From NCBI RefSeq assembly GCF_030345795.1, contig NZ_JAUALB010000001.1:1917001-1981000 (forward strand): 64,000 nucleotides of DNA. The letters are read 5' to 3'. A model generated the notes under the pieces. The model was not told the DNA's origin. It saw nothing but the letters and a program-made list of their open reading frames with translations, and did not search any database. The position numbers and the translations under genes were made by a program. How positions within the stretch are numbered: position 1 is the first letter of the stretch; every line of letters starts with the position of its first letter. Source of the DNA: Micromonospora sp. WMMA1363 (GTDB taxonomy: Bacteria; Actinomycetota; Actinomycetes; Mycobacteriales; Micromonosporaceae). Shown here piece after piece: positions 1 to 8,806 of the stretch.

Positions 1-714
1 CGCACCGACGGCGGTGCGGATCCGCAAGGCTGATGGGTCTGCCGCGGCCCGTCCCTGGGCGGATCCGTACCGAGCCGCGTACCAGGCGGCAAGCGCGGCA
101 GGTGCCGCGCGGCGACGTCCAGCAGTGAGGGCGGCGACCATTGCCGTGCCGGCGAGGGTTGTCGCCGGCAGCGTCGGCCGGGCGCCGGTGATCTCACAGC
201 GAGACAGCACGGTGACGGTGTAGGTGTGCGCGGCGACCGTCAGCGCAGCCGGCAGCGCATCCCGTATGCGCCCGTTGACTGCCCCGAGCAACACGTCGAG
301 TCCTCGGCAGGTGGCCATCACTCCTGGTCCCGTGGGGCCGTTCTTGGCGCACAGGTTGTACGTCCAGACCGTCCCCATGAGCGGAAGCGCGACGCGCAGG
401 GCGCGTCTTCCGCCGGCCGCGGCGGCGGCCACAACGCCGGCCCCGGTGAGAGTGGCGGCGACGCCGGCGGCGTAGCGCGCGGAGACCCGCCCGGACGGGA
501 TCGGCCGCTCGGGTCTTTCGAGCGCGTCGGTTGCCCGGTCGGCCCAGTCGTTGCCCGCCATCCCAGCCCAGTAGAGGAGGACGGAAGCGCTCGCCAGACC
601 GGCGGTGCGCCAACTCAATACGCCGGCGGCCGCCGCGCCTGTCACCGCGTCACCCGGTACGGTCAGTGCGGCGGGCGCCCGTACCAGTTCGGCGAGGGCA
701 CGCAGGCTAGGCAT
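1..714 (-). CDS. UbiA-family prenyltransferase, partial (C-terminus beyond window)
   Basis: I translated this frame directly; it is open from an ATG at 714 to the window edge (238 codons). The N-terminal third has the UbiA signature NDWADRATD (first Asp-rich motif) followed by RPIPSGRV, the usual sequence after that motif. The protein is rich in Ala/Val hydrophobic stretches, as expected for a multi-pass membrane prenyltransferase. UbiA enzymes transfer an isoprenyl chain from a diphosphate donor to an acceptor at the membrane; the acceptor cannot be read here. Its ATG overlaps the end of the upstream inositol-phosphate-synthase-like gene by 8 bp (ATGCCTAG), so the two are almost certainly co-translated. 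Actinobacteria carry EboC-like UbiA proteins beside such synthases, which is the nearest context I know. The second Asp-rich motif would lie in the later part and was not identified. Confidence 0.85.
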   Translation of the reverse strand, partial: MPSLRALAELVRAPAALTVPGDAVTGAAAAGVLSWRTAGLASASVLLYWAGMAGNDWADRATDALERPERPIPSGRVSARYAAGVAATLTGAGVVAAAAAGGRRALRVALPLMGTVWTYNLCAKNGPTGPGVMATCRGLDVLLGAVNGRIRDALPAALTVAAHTYTVTVLSRCEITGARPTLPATTLAGTAMVAALTAGRRRAAPAALAAWYAARYGSAQGRAAADPSALRIRTAVGA

Positions 715-1846
715 CGCCGAGTCCCCGCACGAAACCGACGAGCGCTGCCCACTGGTCGGCGAGCGCGTGCGGCCCATCACCGAGTGGGTCCTTGAAGAAG
801 AATCCCAGCTCGGCCAGCGGCCCCGTACGCCCGATGGCGTGTGCGGCCGACGTCAACCGGGCCAGGTCGAGAACGAGTGGCGCGGCGAGCGCCGAGTCAC
901 AGCCGTGCCAGGTGAACTCCATCCGCATCGCCACGCCGAGGAAGCCGGTGAAGGTGACCAGGTCCCATGCGGTCTTGAAGTCACCCATGTCGTCGACGTA
1001 CTCGATCCGGGTACCGCCCTGCGGTTCGTACCCCAGTGTCTCGGCCAGCACCCGCTGTTTACTGCCGGCCTTCGCGGCGTTTGCCCCGGGCCTGGCCAGG
1101 TTCGCGCCGTCGCCGCCGCCGAGCAGGTTCGTCCCGGACCAGGTGCGTACCCACAGATGACGCATCGCGAACATCGGTGCCAACACCGACTTGACCAGGG
1201 TTTCGCCGGTCTTGCCGTCGTGCCCGGCATACGGCACCGAGTTTCGCTGGGCTAGTTCTTCCAGCGCCGGCAGCCGCGCTCCGGTTGAAGGAGTGAAATC
1301 GACATAGGAGCAGCCGGCGTGAAAGGCGGCGTACGCGTACAGCGAGCTGGGCGGCAGCACGGGGTGTGGGCTGTCCATGGCGTCCCGCAGGGCGTCGATG
1401 TTGGCATGGGCGGGATGCGGTTGCGGTGCCGCCTCGGTGGATGAGAGGTTCACCACGACTACGCGCTCAAGCCCGTGCCGTTCACCGAAACTGCGAATGT
1501 CCTGGGCTATGGCGTCGGCGGCCAGGCGTTGGGGCCCCACCGGCGGGGTGGGACGCAGTTCCCGCTCGACGGCGGCGATGTCCTCCGCGACGGCCGAGAC
1601 GACCGGCCCCGGCAGCACACCGGTGCTGGCCAGCGCCTCCGCCCTTTTTGCCAGCGGCGTCGTGGCTACGTCGTGACCGCCGAAGGTGAGGTCGTCGAGC
1701 GCGGGCACAGCCGTCGTCCGCAACTGCGGCAGCTCCAGCACGCATCCGGTGGGTTCGGCGAGACCGGAGCGCAACGCCACGGCTCCGACGATGCTCGTCA
1801 CCGCGACCGAACCCCGCGCGCCGACCAGCCAGACACCTGTCGCCAT
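707..1846 (-). CDS. myo-inositol-1-phosphate synthase family protein
   Basis: 379 aa. The start at 1846 is preceded by GGGGAG at good spacing and begins MATGVWLVGARGSVAVTS, a glycine-rich NAD-binding turn. Later family marks are GHDGKTGETLVKSVLAPMF (the catalytic-lysine region of inositol-phosphate synthases), DDMGDFKTAWD and a DSALAAPLVLDLA segment near the C-terminus. Classical members convert glucose 6-phosphate to inositol 1-phosphate by an internal NAD-dependent oxidation, aldol closure and reduction. This one is a divergent paralogue of the kind found in specialised gene clusters, so its substrate may differ. It is followed by an overlapping UbiA gene and faces a divergent methyltransferase/ThDP pair. 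The pairing with UbiA suggests a membrane-linked cyclitol or lipid product, which is inference. Confidence 0.85.
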   Translation of the reverse strand: MATGVWLVGARGSVAVTSIVGAVALRSGLAEPTGCVLELPQLRTTAVPALDDLTFGGHDVATTPLAKRAEALASTGVLPGPVVSAVAEDIAAVERELRPTPPVGPQRLAADAIAQDIRSFGERHGLERVVVVNLSSTEAAPQPHPAHANIDALRDAMDSPHPVLPPSSLYAYAAFHAGCSYVDFTPSTGARLPALEELAQRNSVPYAGHDGKTGETLVKSVLAPMFAMRHLWVRTWSGTNLLGGGDGANLARPGANAAKAGSKQRVLAETLGYEPQGGTRIEYVDDMGDFKTAWDLVTFTGFLGVAMRMEFTWHGCDSALAAPLVLDLARLTSAAHAIGRTGPLAELGFFFKDPLGDGPHALADQWAALVGFVRGLGDA

Positions 1847-2159
1847 AAGGCCACTCCCCACATCCTCAATCGATGTCACTCCTGGTGTACCGCGACTCCG
1901 ACGCCAGCCGACCGGGGACGGCCCGATGCGTCTCCCGAGGGGGTTTGTGGTGGCCGGTAGCGCCGAAGGCGGGTACTGGATCATTGTCGAGCAGAAGGGT
2001 GCGCCACCTTCTCGAAGAATGCGGATCTGATATCCCGCGCCGACCCGTGGGATGCGCTGGAGCTCGCGCATGCTGGTGAGCGCATTTGTGGAGATGCTCG
2101 GGCCGACTCTCCTGTTCAGGATGAGGTGCAGGGCTGATCACCGAAAGAGGAGGATGACC

Positions 2160-3200
2160 ATGGAACACTCGGCCAGGGCGCAGGAGGGAGACACCGCCTC
2201 GAACGGTGGCACGGTCGACGGCGCCGACCGGCGGGTGACTTCCATCTTCAATTCCGCCGTCGGCGCTTGGGCGATCGCCGCCGCGTGGGAGATCGGCATG
2301 CTCGATGAGCTCAAGACCACCAAGGAGGTGAACGCCGTCGAGTTCGCGGCCGCGCACGGGCTCGACGCGGCGTCGATGGTGGGTTTGTCCCGCGCGTTGG
2401 CGGCCGTCGAAGTGGTCGAGCGAGAGGGAACGGTAGTCAGGGTTTCCTCGAATTTCGACGAGACGTACCGGACGAAATCCTTTTTCCACTGGCTGGTCCG
2501 GGGCAGCGCGGAAATCTTCCGGCAAATGCCGCATTCCTTGATCAAGCGCAACCGGGTCGGCGCGTACTACCAGCGTGACTCCGCAGCCATCGCATACGCG
2601 TGCCGCGAGATCAACGAGCTGTGTTACGACAGCACGTTCTGGGCCGCCATCGCGCGGTTGGGGTACGACGTCGGGGTCGTGGCGGACCTCGGGTGTGGCA
2701 GCGGCGGCCGAGTGATCGACGTGCTCAACCGGTACCCGTCCGCCCGCGGTATCGGCGTCGACATCGCTCGGCCGGCGCTAGAAAACGCCCGTCTCGACGC
2801 CGCGACGGCTGGCCTAGCCAAGCGGACCACGTTCCTCGAGGCGGACGTCCTCGACTTGCAGCCGCGCCCCGAATTCGCCGATGTCGACCTGGTGACCTGC
2901 TTCATGATGGGCCACGACTTCTGGCCGAAAGATCGGTGTGTGGCGACCCTGCGCCGGCTACGAGAGTGCTTCCCGGCGGCACGCCGTTTACTCCTCGGCG
3001 ACGCTACCCGCGTGGAAGGAGTCGCGGACACCGATCTGCCGATCTTCGTTCTCGGGTTCGAACTGGGCCACGACCTGATGGATATCACCCTCCCCACCAT
3101 CGCCGAGTGGGAAGGGGTCTTCGAAGAAGGCGGTTGGCACCTGGTCCGCACCAACCGGATCGAGATGACCGTAGGTGAGGTCATCTTCGAGCTGGCCTGA
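2160..3200 (+). CDS. MppJ-like SAM-dependent 2-keto acid C-methyltransferase
   Basis: 346 aa. I chose ATG 2160 over 2154 because GGAGG at 2149-2153 is then 6 bp away. Residues 24-95 form the N-terminal dimerisation/winged-helix part; the SAM fold follows with motif I VADLGCGSG (about 174-182). From memory it matches MppJ of the mannopeptimycin cluster over long stretches: FFHWL, YYQRD, YACREI, TCFMMGHDFWP, LLLGDATR, FEEGGW. MppJ methylates the beta carbon of phenylpyruvate and uses a ferric ion to hold the substrate. The His/Asp of GHDFW (252-253) and His304 of ELGHDL are the matching candidate metal ligands and are conserved here. The product would be a beta-methyl 2-keto acid that an aminotransferase turns into a beta-methyl amino acid. 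The next gene begins 41 bp downstream. The exact keto acid cannot be read. Confidence 0.88.
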   Translation: MEHSARAQEGDTASNGGTVDGADRRVTSIFNSAVGAWAIAAAWEIGMLDELKTTKEVNAVEFAAAHGLDAASMVGLSRALAAVEVVEREGTVVRVSSNFDETYRTKSFFHWLVRGSAEIFRQMPHSLIKRNRVGAYYQRDSAAIAYACREINELCYDSTFWAAIARLGYDVGVVADLGCGSGGRVIDVLNRYPSARGIGVDIARPALENARLDAATAGLAKRTTFLEADVLDLQPRPEFADVDLVTCFMMGHDFWPKDRCVATLRRLRECFPAARRLLLGDATRVEGVADTDLPIFVLGFELGHDLMDITLPTIAEWEGVFEEGGWHLVRTNRIEMTVGEVIFELA

Positions 3201-3241
3201 CTACGGCAGCGGATAGGCGACGACGGAAGAGGAGGGCGGCG

Positions 3242-4879
3242 ATGGCGGTACTGGCGACGGCGGTTGGCCGGACGCTGGCGGACCTCGGTGTCCGCCATGC
3301 CTTCGGTGTGGTCGGTGGTGGGAACATCCTGCTCACCGCGGGGCTCACCGGCGCGGGCATCTCGTACGTGCCCGCCCGCCACGAGGGAGGGGCGATGGCG
3401 ATGGCCGACGCCTACCACCGGACCACCGGACAAGTCGCGATCTGCACCACGTCACACGGCCCCGGGTTGACCAACATCGCAACCGCTCTCACCGAGGCGA
3501 CCAAGCACGGCAGCGGCGCCCTGGTGATCTGCGGTGACGCGCCGTCGCTCGGCCTACGCTCACACGACATCGACCAACCGGCGTTCGTCGGATCGATTCC
3601 GGCACCAGTGCTTCGGACCGCGGATCGCGCGACCGCACTCCGGACGACCGTGGACGCACTCGACCTCGCACGAACGACGTCTCGGCCCGTCGTGTTGTGC
3701 GTACCCAACGACATGGTCTCGGCTGAGGTATCCGGGCAGGCGCCGGTCATCTATCCCGCGGCGTCCAGCGTGGTGCCCGTGGTCCCCGCTGACCTCGACG
3801 CCGTTCTCGACGCCCTCGCCAAGGCGCGTTGTCCGTTGCTGCTCGCCGGTTTGGGTGCCTGGCGCAGCGGTGCCGGCAAGGTCCTCGTCGAGTTGGGCGA
3901 ACGAATCGGGGCGCTCTACGCGACCACCACCATGGCCAGTGGCCTTTTTGCCGGCAGCCGCTGGTCGCTCGGCGTTTTCGGGGGATTCGCAGCACCGCGT
4001 GCGGCAGCGATCATCGGTAGCGCCGACCTGGTGATCGCATTCGGTGCCAGCCTCGACGCGTTCACCCTTCACCACGACAAGCTACTGCACCCGGACGCAG
4101 TGCTCGCCCAGATCGACCTGGCGGATGACCGCGCCATCGACCGGGTCAGCCTCTCCGTCACTGCCGACGCATCCGCCGCCGCAGAAGCACTGCTCAACGC
4201 GGTGAACGCACGTGGGCTGCCCCCATCGACGTGGCGCGACGAGCTGGCTGACGCCATCGCTCGCGCAGGTTGGGAGCACGAGAGCTACGACGACGCGGGA
4301 ACCGACAGTCGGATCGACCCACGGACGCTGACCGCAGCGCTCGCCGGCGTGTTGCCGCAGGAACGTACCGTCGTCCTGGACGGGGGTCACTTCATCGAAT
4401 GGCCGTCACGGTACCTGCCGGTCCCGGAGCCTTCCGCGATGGTATTCATGGGTGCCGCGTTCCAAACCATCGGGCTGGGATTCGCGGGGGCGGTCGGTGC
4501 GGCCGTGGGCCGCCCTGACCGGCTGACCGTCGCCGCGCTCGGCGACGGCGGCGCCCTGATGGGCCTGCCCGAACTGGAAACGCTCGTCCGAACTGGGGCA
4601 TCCGCGCTCGTCGTCGTGTATGACGACGCGGCCTATGGTTTCGAGGTCCACATGTACGGACCCAAGGGTGCCGACCTTCGTACCGCGGCCTTCGGCGACA
4701 CCGACTTCGCCGGTATCGCCCGGTCGCTGGGTGCCACCGCCGTCACCGTACGGAGGATCGCCGACCTTTGGATCGTTCGCACCTGGCTGGCCAGGGGATG
4801 CCCGGGAACACTGTTCCTCGACTGCAAGGTCGTCCCTCAGGTTGTGGCGCGTTTCCTGTCTGACCTCATCGCGGGCTAG
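3242..4879 (+). CDS. thiamine-diphosphate-dependent enzyme, acetolactate synthase/decarboxylase type
   Basis: 545 aa with a GAGGAGGG ribosome site. The N-terminal pyrimidine-binding domain carries RHEGGA, where Glu48 is the conserved glutamate that activates ThDP. A central domain follows, and the C-terminal diphosphate-binding domain has GDGGALMG and then YDDAAYGFE, a variant of the usual GDG...NN metal motif. Such enzymes decarboxylate 2-keto acids or join two carbonyl compounds (acyloin formation). The gene sits 41 bp behind the MppJ-like methyltransferase, in the same direction. A natural reading is that both act on the same 2-keto acid: methylation at C3, then decarboxylation or carboligation. 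That reading is inference, and the overall sequence does not let me name a specific enzyme. Confidence 0.85.
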   Translation: MAVLATAVGRTLADLGVRHAFGVVGGGNILLTAGLTGAGISYVPARHEGGAMAMADAYHRTTGQVAICTTSHGPGLTNIATALTEATKHGSGALVICGDAPSLGLRSHDIDQPAFVGSIPAPVLRTADRATALRTTVDALDLARTTSRPVVLCVPNDMVSAEVSGQAPVIYPAASSVVPVVPADLDAVLDALAKARCPLLLAGLGAWRSGAGKVLVELGERIGALYATTTMASGLFAGSRWSLGVFGGFAAPRAAAIIGSADLVIAFGASLDAFTLHHDKLLHPDAVLAQIDLADDRAIDRVSLSVTADASAAAEALLNAVNARGLPPSTWRDELADAIARAGWEHESYDDAGTDSRIDPRTLTAALAGVLPQERTVVLDGGHFIEWPSRYLPVPEPSAMVFMGAAFQTIGLGFAGAVGAAVGRPDRLTVAALGDGGALMGLPELETLVRTGASALVVVYDDAAYGFEVHMYGPKGADLRTAAFGDTDFAGIARSLGATAVTVRRIADLWIVRTWLARGCPGTLFLDCKVVPQVVARFLSDLIAG

Positions 4880-4987
4880 GTCAGGACCAATCGTGGGGCC
4901 GACAGGGACTGACAGGGACTGACAGGGCGAATCGCCGGCCGGAAGCAGCAACCATGCAGGCCCAGTGGGAAGCCGAACGGAAACACC

Positions 4988-5263
4988 AATCGCCACAAAC
5001 GTGTCCCGGTCGAAGACGCCATCGCCGAGCTGAAGCGATTCGTCGAGGGTAGCATCGTCACCCTGGCCTCCGACCGGGCTCTACTGCTCGTCGGTGACCC
5101 CGGCGCCGGCAAAGGCTGGCCGGCTGGCTGGTACCGGACCTGTTGGGATCACCTCGCTGGCTTTGGCCCAGCGCCCGCCACACCGCCGCACCGATCGGAC
5201 GAGGATACCTCGCGGCGCGCGCCCAAGGACACCGAATGGCACGTGTCCCATCGATCCGGTTAA
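4988..5263 (+). pseudogene. possible ATP-binding protein remnant
   Basis: Within the 476-bp gap after the ThDP gene one frame reads like coding sequence: NRHKRVPVEDAIAEL, then LLLVGDPGAGKG, which looks like a Walker A loop (GxxxxGK), and stops at 5261. There is no clear start, and after the loop the expected Ser/Thr and fold are lost. It may be a decayed fragment of a P-loop ATPase. The evidence is one motif only. Confidence 0.3.
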
Positions 5264-5356
5264 CCTTCGCGACCGACGGCGCACCGGATGACGCGCACGG
5301 CGAGAATTGCCTCATGTGTCGCCTTCCCGGGGTCAGGCTATGAGGTAGGGGGTCCG

Positions 5357-5947
5357 GTGCGAAAGGTTGTTTCATATCTGCTTTACTCACTCGACGGCGT
5401 GACCGAGGAACCCGACGAGTGGATGTTCAACCACGCACTCGACGACGAGTCGGACTCGTCTTCGACGTGCGGCACGTATTTCGACTCCGAGCTGACAGAT
5501 CACCTCCAGTACCTCGTGGACACCCAGGACGCGATCCTGTTGGGACGTATGACCTATGAGTACTGGGCACCATACTGGCCGAATTCAGATGTCGAACCGT
5601 TTGCGACGTTCATCAACACCTCGCCGAAGTACGTCGCGGCCAGCACGCTCGGTGAGCACCAGTGGCAGAACACCACCCGCATCGAGGGGAGCGTCGCCGA
5701 CCAGATCGCTCTCCTCAAGACGCAACCAGGAAAGAACATCGGCGTACACGGAAGTCCGACGCTCGTCCGGTCAATGCTCGCGCAGGGCCTGGTCGACGAA
5801 CTGCGGCTCGCCGTACCGCCGGTCGTCGCGGGCAAGGGGCGCCGACTCCTGGACGACTACCCGACGGTGCACCACATGCGACTGCTGGAATCAAAGCAGA
5901 CGAGCACCGGCTCGCTGCTGTTGACCTATCAGCCAGGCGCTGCGTAG
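5357..5947 (+). CDS. dihydrofolate reductase family protein (RibD C-terminal fold)
   Basis: 196 aa from a GTG at 5357 preceded by a purine-rich GAGGTAGGGGG. It opens with RKVVSYLLYSLDGVTEEPDEW, typical of the small stand-alone DHFR/RibD-C proteins, and has LLGRMTYEYW, IGVHGSPTLVRSMLAQGLVDE and GKGRRLLD in the usual order. These proteins bind NADPH and reduce unknown small substrates in the cytoplasm; they are common and often unlinked to clusters. Length is normal and the frame is intact. A strong hairpin follows 50 bp after the stop. Confidence 0.85.
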   Translation: MRKVVSYLLYSLDGVTEEPDEWMFNHALDDESDSSSTCGTYFDSELTDHLQYLVDTQDAILLGRMTYEYWAPYWPNSDVEPFATFINTSPKYVAASTLGEHQWQNTTRIEGSVADQIALLKTQPGKNIGVHGSPTLVRSMLAQGLVDELRLAVPPVVAGKGRRLLDDYPTVHHMRLLESKQTSTGSLLLTYQPGAA

Positions 5948-5997
5948 ACGCCGGCCAGCCGTGGCGGGAATCGCCGTACACCGGATCCGCTCACACC

Positions 5998-6030
5998 GGT
6001 GGCGCCGGCAATGGCCAGACCGGCGCCACC
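5998..6030 (+). terminator. hairpin downstream of the DHFR-like gene
   Basis: An 11-bp perfect GC-rich stem (5998-6008 with 6020-6030) around an 11-nt loop, 50 bp after the stop codon. There is no T-run, as is usual for actinobacterial terminators. Confidence 0.5.
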
Positions 6031-6416
6031 AGGGGCATCGCCTAGTTGGGTAACTGTAGGTCACGGTGGTGACGAGGTCGACGGTGGCCGTCGGCGCGTC
6101 GGGTGGCTCAGGCAATGTCGGCCTCGCCGTTGCCGCAGTGAACCGGCCGTCACCGCGCACACCGCGACGGCGGGCACGCTCGCCGGCGTACCGGATTCCT
6201 CGCGGTTCCACGGGTCAGGCGCTCGTGCCAGGGCCGCCGGCAGCCCGACGAATCACGGCCGGCAGCCGTGGTGTCGGCCGGGGTGGGGGCGTGCTGACCG
6301 AGAAGGCCACACCCGCCCCGCGTCACCCTCCAACCAGGCCGCGACACCGCGGACGCCCAGGCCAGACACTTTTCCGTCGACTACCCGAAGCCCCTGCCGG
6401 CGCCACGCTGCCAGAA
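6031..6416. other. intergenic, nothing recognised
   Basis: Both strands were read; no frame here has convincing protein character or a family motif. It lies between the hairpin and the convergent end of the beta-propeller gene. Confidence 0.5.
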
Positions 6417-8027
6417 TCAGCTGCACCCCTTTCCGCCGCGTTTACTCGGCAGTCGGTAAGCGACGATCTCCGCACGCTCCTCGGCGCTCTGCGGCCAGCC
6501 GCTGGCCGACAGGAGAATGTCGCCGCTGATCACGACGGGGGAATTCGTGGACCCCGGCAGCTTCACCCGCCAGGCGAGACGGCCGTTCTTGGCGTTGAAG
6601 GCGTGGATCGTTCCGTCGAAGGTAGTCGTGAAGACGAGGTCGTTGGAAATCGTCGTCCCGCCGTAGGGGGACTGGTCTAGCGAGAATGTCCACCTCGCCC
6701 TTCCCGTCGCCAGGTCCAGCGCCACGACGGCACCACTGCCAGCGCTGAACGACGGGAAGATCGGTGGCGGCAGCTGAGAGGTCCAGGTGGCGCTTAAATC
6801 ATTGACTGCGACGTATACGGTGTCGCGGTCGACGGCACCGGGTGCCGGGACGCCGCCGAGTACGCCGGGGTACAACTCCGCCGGGAAGCTCGGCAGTTCG
6901 TCGAACCGGCCCGCCATCGCCAGCAGGTTGTCGTCGTCGTGGCCGTTGTGCCGTCCCACCGGGGTCTTCCAGAGCCGCTTTCCGCTGTCACGGTCGTACA
7001 TGTACACGAAGCCGGTCTTGCCAGACGTGAGCACGACGCGCCGGCCGCCCACAGTGGTGAGGATCGGCGAATTCTGCAGATCCCAGTCGTAGATGTCGTG
7101 CGGCAGTTCCTGGCGATACCAGATCAACCGCCCCGTCCGGCCATCGAGCTTGACGATCGAATTGGTATAGAGGTTGGGGCCAGGCCGGCTCGACCCCCAC
7201 GGATACTCCTCCGTGCCGAGGAACGGCCCGGGATTCGACACGGCGAGGTAGAGGTCGCCGCGTTCATCGAAGCTCGGCGGATACCAGGCACCGCCTCCAG
7301 AGTTGATCTCCGGGTGCCCCCACAGGTCACGCGGCACGGTGTCCCAGGTCCAGCGCGTGGCGCCGGTACGGGCGTCGATCGCCCAAACCACGCCGACCGC
7401 GCCGGCGCCGAAACCACCATGGAGGAGGCTCGGCACGGTGGCGATGTACACAGTGTTGTTGTTGACGCCGGGCGCCATGTCGATGCCCTCGTTGGCGTTA
7501 CGAGTGATCTTACGTCGCCACAACTCCCGGCCGGTGCGCGCGTCGAGCGCGAACACGTCGGTCAGTGTCGCGCCGAACACCCGACCTCCGCTCACCGCCA
7601 CGCCGTTGGGCCCATTGGTGTAGGAGCCCATCATCACTGTCCAAACCTCGCGCCCCGTACGTACGTCGATGGCGTAGACATTGGAGTCGAGGTCCTGGCT
7701 ATACATGACTCCGTCAACCACGATCGGGTTCGTGGCGTAGCTGCCGGGCCAGCGGTCCGTCGGAGCCTTGATCGGGACGGTCCAGGCGACCTCGAGATCG
7801 GCCACGTTGGTCGAGTCGATCGGCCCGCGCACCCGTCGGGTGTTGTGCCGGTCGGCATTGGGATGCTCCCAGCTGCCACGCGAGCCGCACCGGTGGTCAG
7901 CGGATGAGGTGAGCGCTGGCTCAGGTTGGGCGGCGGACGGCCCGGTGCCGGCGAGCACGATCGCCGCCACCGCGCCGCAGGCCGTCAGGCGGACGGCAGT
8001 CCTGCTGGACGACGGTTTCAGCCGCAT
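6417..8027 (-). CDS. secreted PQQ-type beta-propeller protein
   Basis: 536 aa, start at 8027 with GAGGGGA upstream. The first 35 residues form a signal peptide: positive n-region (MRLKPSSSRTAVR), hydrophobic core and an AxA-like cleavage site near PSAAQ. The rest is built of repeated blades with the pattern AIDVRTGREVW, ALDARTGRELW, AIDARTGATRW, KLDGRTGRLIWY, DRDSGKRLW and ALDLATGRARW, the hallmark of quinoprotein dehydrogenase-like propellers. Relatives include PQQ-dependent alcohol and polyvinyl-alcohol dehydrogenases. Catalytic residues and PQQ binding were not verified, so it may be only a structural propeller. Expected location is outside the cell. No operon partner is visible. Confidence 0.85.
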   Translation of the reverse strand: MRLKPSSSRTAVRLTACGAVAAIVLAGTGPSAAQPEPALTSSADHRCGSRGSWEHPNADRHNTRRVRGPIDSTNVADLEVAWTVPIKAPTDRWPGSYATNPIVVDGVMYSQDLDSNVYAIDVRTGREVWTVMMGSYTNGPNGVAVSGGRVFGATLTDVFALDARTGRELWRRKITRNANEGIDMAPGVNNNTVYIATVPSLLHGGFGAGAVGVVWAIDARTGATRWTWDTVPRDLWGHPEINSGGGAWYPPSFDERGDLYLAVSNPGPFLGTEEYPWGSSRPGPNLYTNSIVKLDGRTGRLIWYRQELPHDIYDWDLQNSPILTTVGGRRVVLTSGKTGFVYMYDRDSGKRLWKTPVGRHNGHDDDNLLAMAGRFDELPSFPAELYPGVLGGVPAPGAVDRDTVYVAVNDLSATWTSQLPPPIFPSFSAGSGAVVALDLATGRARWTFSLDQSPYGGTTISNDLVFTTTFDGTIHAFNAKNGRLAWRVKLPGSTNSPVVISGDILLSASGWPQSAEERAEIVAYRLPSKRGGKGCS

Positions 8028-8806
8028 GGACGTCCCCTCTTCATTGTCGTGCGCCAATTGGTCGGACATTGCGCACCGGACGCTACCGCCGCCACAGACA
8101 CCGGATTCTTCTGCAGTGCGAATGCGGGCAGGTTTGGGCCGTTGGCCGCCTCACCGATCAGCGAGTCTGCCACGACGCCCACACGGCACGCAGTCCGTCG
8201 AGCCGGCACCCGAGCATGATCACCGAGCGCCTCCAAGCTGATCTTGCAACTCAGGGCGACCGCGGCAGTCCCGCTGATCGATGGATGCGAGACTCCGGGT
8301 AGGACAGCGGTCGGCCAAGACTCGAAGCCCCGACCGGGAGCCTAGCCATGCTGCCCTGCCCCGCTACGATCCCGATGTCCAGTCGAACCCTGAGCCAGCT
8401 CGCCGACCGCATGGCAGCGGCTGCCGCTGCTGGGCTGCCGCCGCCCTCCCACCAGGGCATGGTCAGGACCACATCGGCAGCCACGCCGACATCCGGACGT
8501 GCCGCAGTCCGACCGGAGCCATCACCTTCCGTAGCCGCGTCTTGCAGACACGGACGTTCTGCTTTGTCGATGAGCGGAAACCGTCAAGCCCGATGACGAA
8601 GATCGTAGGGGCGGATCACTCGGACCGTGGGATCGGCACTCCCGGGCGTTCGTAGTCGATCGGTCAAAAGGAAATCGGGCAAGGCAAACCCGGCCGCGTG
8701 CTCGCGCTCAACGTCGATGCGCCCGGCTTCGGCAGCCGGAAAGGACGGCGACCAGTGGCGAACACGTGATGGCGGTTCTCAGGGCGGCCTGAATGCACGT
8801 GGCGGA
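8028..8806. other. 779-bp gap, no gene recognised
   Basis: Several overlapping open frames of 70-125 codons exist on both strands, but none has a ribosome site, a family motif or natural amino-acid composition. It holds the promoter of the beta-propeller gene at its left edge. A decayed gene cannot be excluded. Confidence 0.5.

Noticed and set aside
6417-8027. Lipoprotein signal (LTAC) in the beta-propeller
   Set aside because: The cysteine stands before the hydrophobic core, not after it, so it cannot be a lipidation site; ordinary signal peptidase cleavage is more likely.
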